DNA from: an uncultured Magnetococcales bacterium
GTDB taxonomy: Bacteria; Pseudomonadota; Magnetococcia; Magnetococcales; Magnetaquicoccaceae
Direction: 5' to 3'
Assembly (NCBI GenBank): GCA_903913345.1
Contig: CAIWLA010000308.1
Location: 1-8,320, forward strand
Length of the DNA: 8,320 nucleotides
Both the position numbers and the translations under genes were made by a program. This document shows positions 7,943 through 8,320 of the stretch, one piece after another; positions within the stretch are counted from its first letter, which is position 1; every line of letters begins with the position of its first letter. The notes under the pieces were generated by a model. That model saw nothing but the letters and a program-made list of their open reading frames with translations. It did no database searches and was not told where the DNA came from.

Positions 7943-8029
7943 TGGTGCCGGGAGGGGGAATCGAACCCTCATGGGATTGCTCCCGCCAGATTTTGAGTCT
8001 GGTGCGTCTACCGGTTTCGCCATCCCGGC
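7943..8029 (-). tRNA. tRNA-Leu (anticodon CAA, reads UUG)
   Basis: The 87-base gene folds as a type II tRNA. The acceptor stem is GCCGGGA with TCCCGGC, discriminator A, and CCA is encoded (7943-7945). The anticodon stem CCAGA/TCTGG holds the loop CTCAAAA with anticodon CAA at 7993-7995. The long variable arm GGGA-GCAA-TCCC is typical of leucine tRNAs. The D arm keeps GGTAGACGCA, close to E. coli leuX, which has the same anticodon. The T loop is TTCGATT. The T stem GAGGG/CCCCC has one A-C mismatch at the second pair (50:64). Confidence 0.95.
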
Positions 8030-8043
8030 CCACCGTGAGGAGA

Positions 8044-8073
8044 AGCCTACCATCTTCTGCACCCTGTCGTCAA
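8044..8073 (-). promoter_or_regulatory. Candidate promoter of tRNA-Leu
   Basis: On the minus strand TTGACG (8068-8073) is a strong -35 match. It is separated by 18 bases from TAGGCT (8044-8049), a weak -10, which lies 14 bases before the mature tRNA 5' end. The arrangement and the GC-rich stretch near the start suit a stable-RNA promoter. The -10 matches consensus at only three of six bases. Confidence 0.45.
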
Positions 8074-8100
8074 CCATTGATGGGGTCGCGGGCAGAAGAT
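8052..8100. repeat. Inverted repeat flanking the tRNA-Leu -35 box
   Basis: ATCTTCTGC at 8052-8060 is the exact reverse complement of GCAGAAGAT at 8092-8100, with 31 bases between. The candidate -35 (8068-8073) lies within the interval and the -10 just outside. As it sits upstream of the expected transcript it would act at DNA level, for example as paired protein sites, if it acts at all. Confidence 0.45.
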
Positions 8101-8320
8101 TTTCGTTCATCCCCTCAGGGGAGGCCAGACCACCTGGACAATCAATCCCCCCGCTGGTGGCAGGACCCATTGAAGCTCTCCCCCAGTTTTAAAAATGAAC
8201 AATATGTTTTTGTCCTTTGATATGGATTGTACAATTGAATAACTGTCAAGACAAAACATGGGCACCGTGTTTCCCGTGTACTCAGTATTGTTTGTTTTTT
8301 AAAGAAAAACATTGACGGAT
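8101..8320. other. Non-coding right end, AT-rich from about 8186
   Basis: I find no supported gene; short frames here have no ribosome binding site or family resemblance, and some run antisense through the tRNA. From about 8186 the composition turns markedly AT-rich compared with the rest of the window. A perfect 10-base palindrome ATTGTACAAT lies at 8226-8235. TTGACA on the minus strand near 8246-8251 and TTGACG on the plus strand near 8313-8318 are -35-like words without good -10 partners inside the window. This is most likely the control region of a gene beyond the right edge. Confidence 0.45.

Noticed and set aside
7943..8029. tRNA-Leu as an integration site
   Set aside because: No integrase and no repeated tRNA 3' end are visible in the window.
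7805..8170. 121-codon minus-strand frame, and plus-strand frames from 7933 and 7971
   Set aside because: All run through the tRNA-Leu gene and lack start signals.
8259..8280. Possible hairpin CATGGG/CCCGTG near the right end
   Set aside because: The stem has a G-U pair, a ten-base loop and no immediate T-run, so it does not qualify as a terminator.

Overview
The window reads as chromosomal core DNA from a GC-rich Gram-negative bacterium. Two consecutive lipid A/Kdo genes (waaA and lpxK) show that the cell makes lipopolysaccharide. The waaA-lpxK adjacency is familiar from Alphaproteobacteria and relatives. A magnetococcus-like or other deep-branching proteobacterium would also fit, but that placement is a guess. 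I see no phage, insertion sequence, CRISPR array or defence genes.

Layout, left to right. (1) Positions 1-1019, minus strand: a PilZ-domain protein resembling YcgR-type c-di-GMP effectors, running off the left edge. It has an unusual duplicated segment inside the PilZ domain. (2) About 1020-1423: intergenic, with a perfect inverted repeat and an extended -10 promoter. (3) 1424-1594, plus strand: a 56-residue Trm112/YcaR-like protein. (4) 1557-3997, minus strand: waaA followed by lpxK, sharing an ATGA stop/start overlap. The end of lpxK overlaps the end of the Trm112-like gene by 38 bp, tail to tail. (5) 4061-7108, plus strand, divergent from waaA: one 1015-residue gene in which the alpha (GlyQ) and beta (GlyS) subunits of bacterial glycyl-tRNA synthetase are fused in frame. 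(6) 7126-7881, plus strand: a probably exported protein with five exact-length Sel1 repeats, likely cotranscribed with the synthetase. (7) 7943-8029, minus strand: tRNA-Leu(CAA) with an encoded CCA end, its own terminator on the left and a candidate promoter on the right. (8) About 8101-8320: no gene found; the last ~135 bases are clearly more AT-rich.

Functionally the genes fall into three groups: outer-membrane lipid A/Kdo assembly (waaA, lpxK), translation (glyQS, tRNA-Leu and perhaps the Trm112-like methyltransferase activator), and signalling or envelope accessory genes (PilZ, Sel1). The points most worth a second look are the glyQS fusion, the convergent overlap of lpxK with the Trm112-like gene, and the duplicated PilZ segment. 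Nothing here amounts to an evident new multi-gene system.
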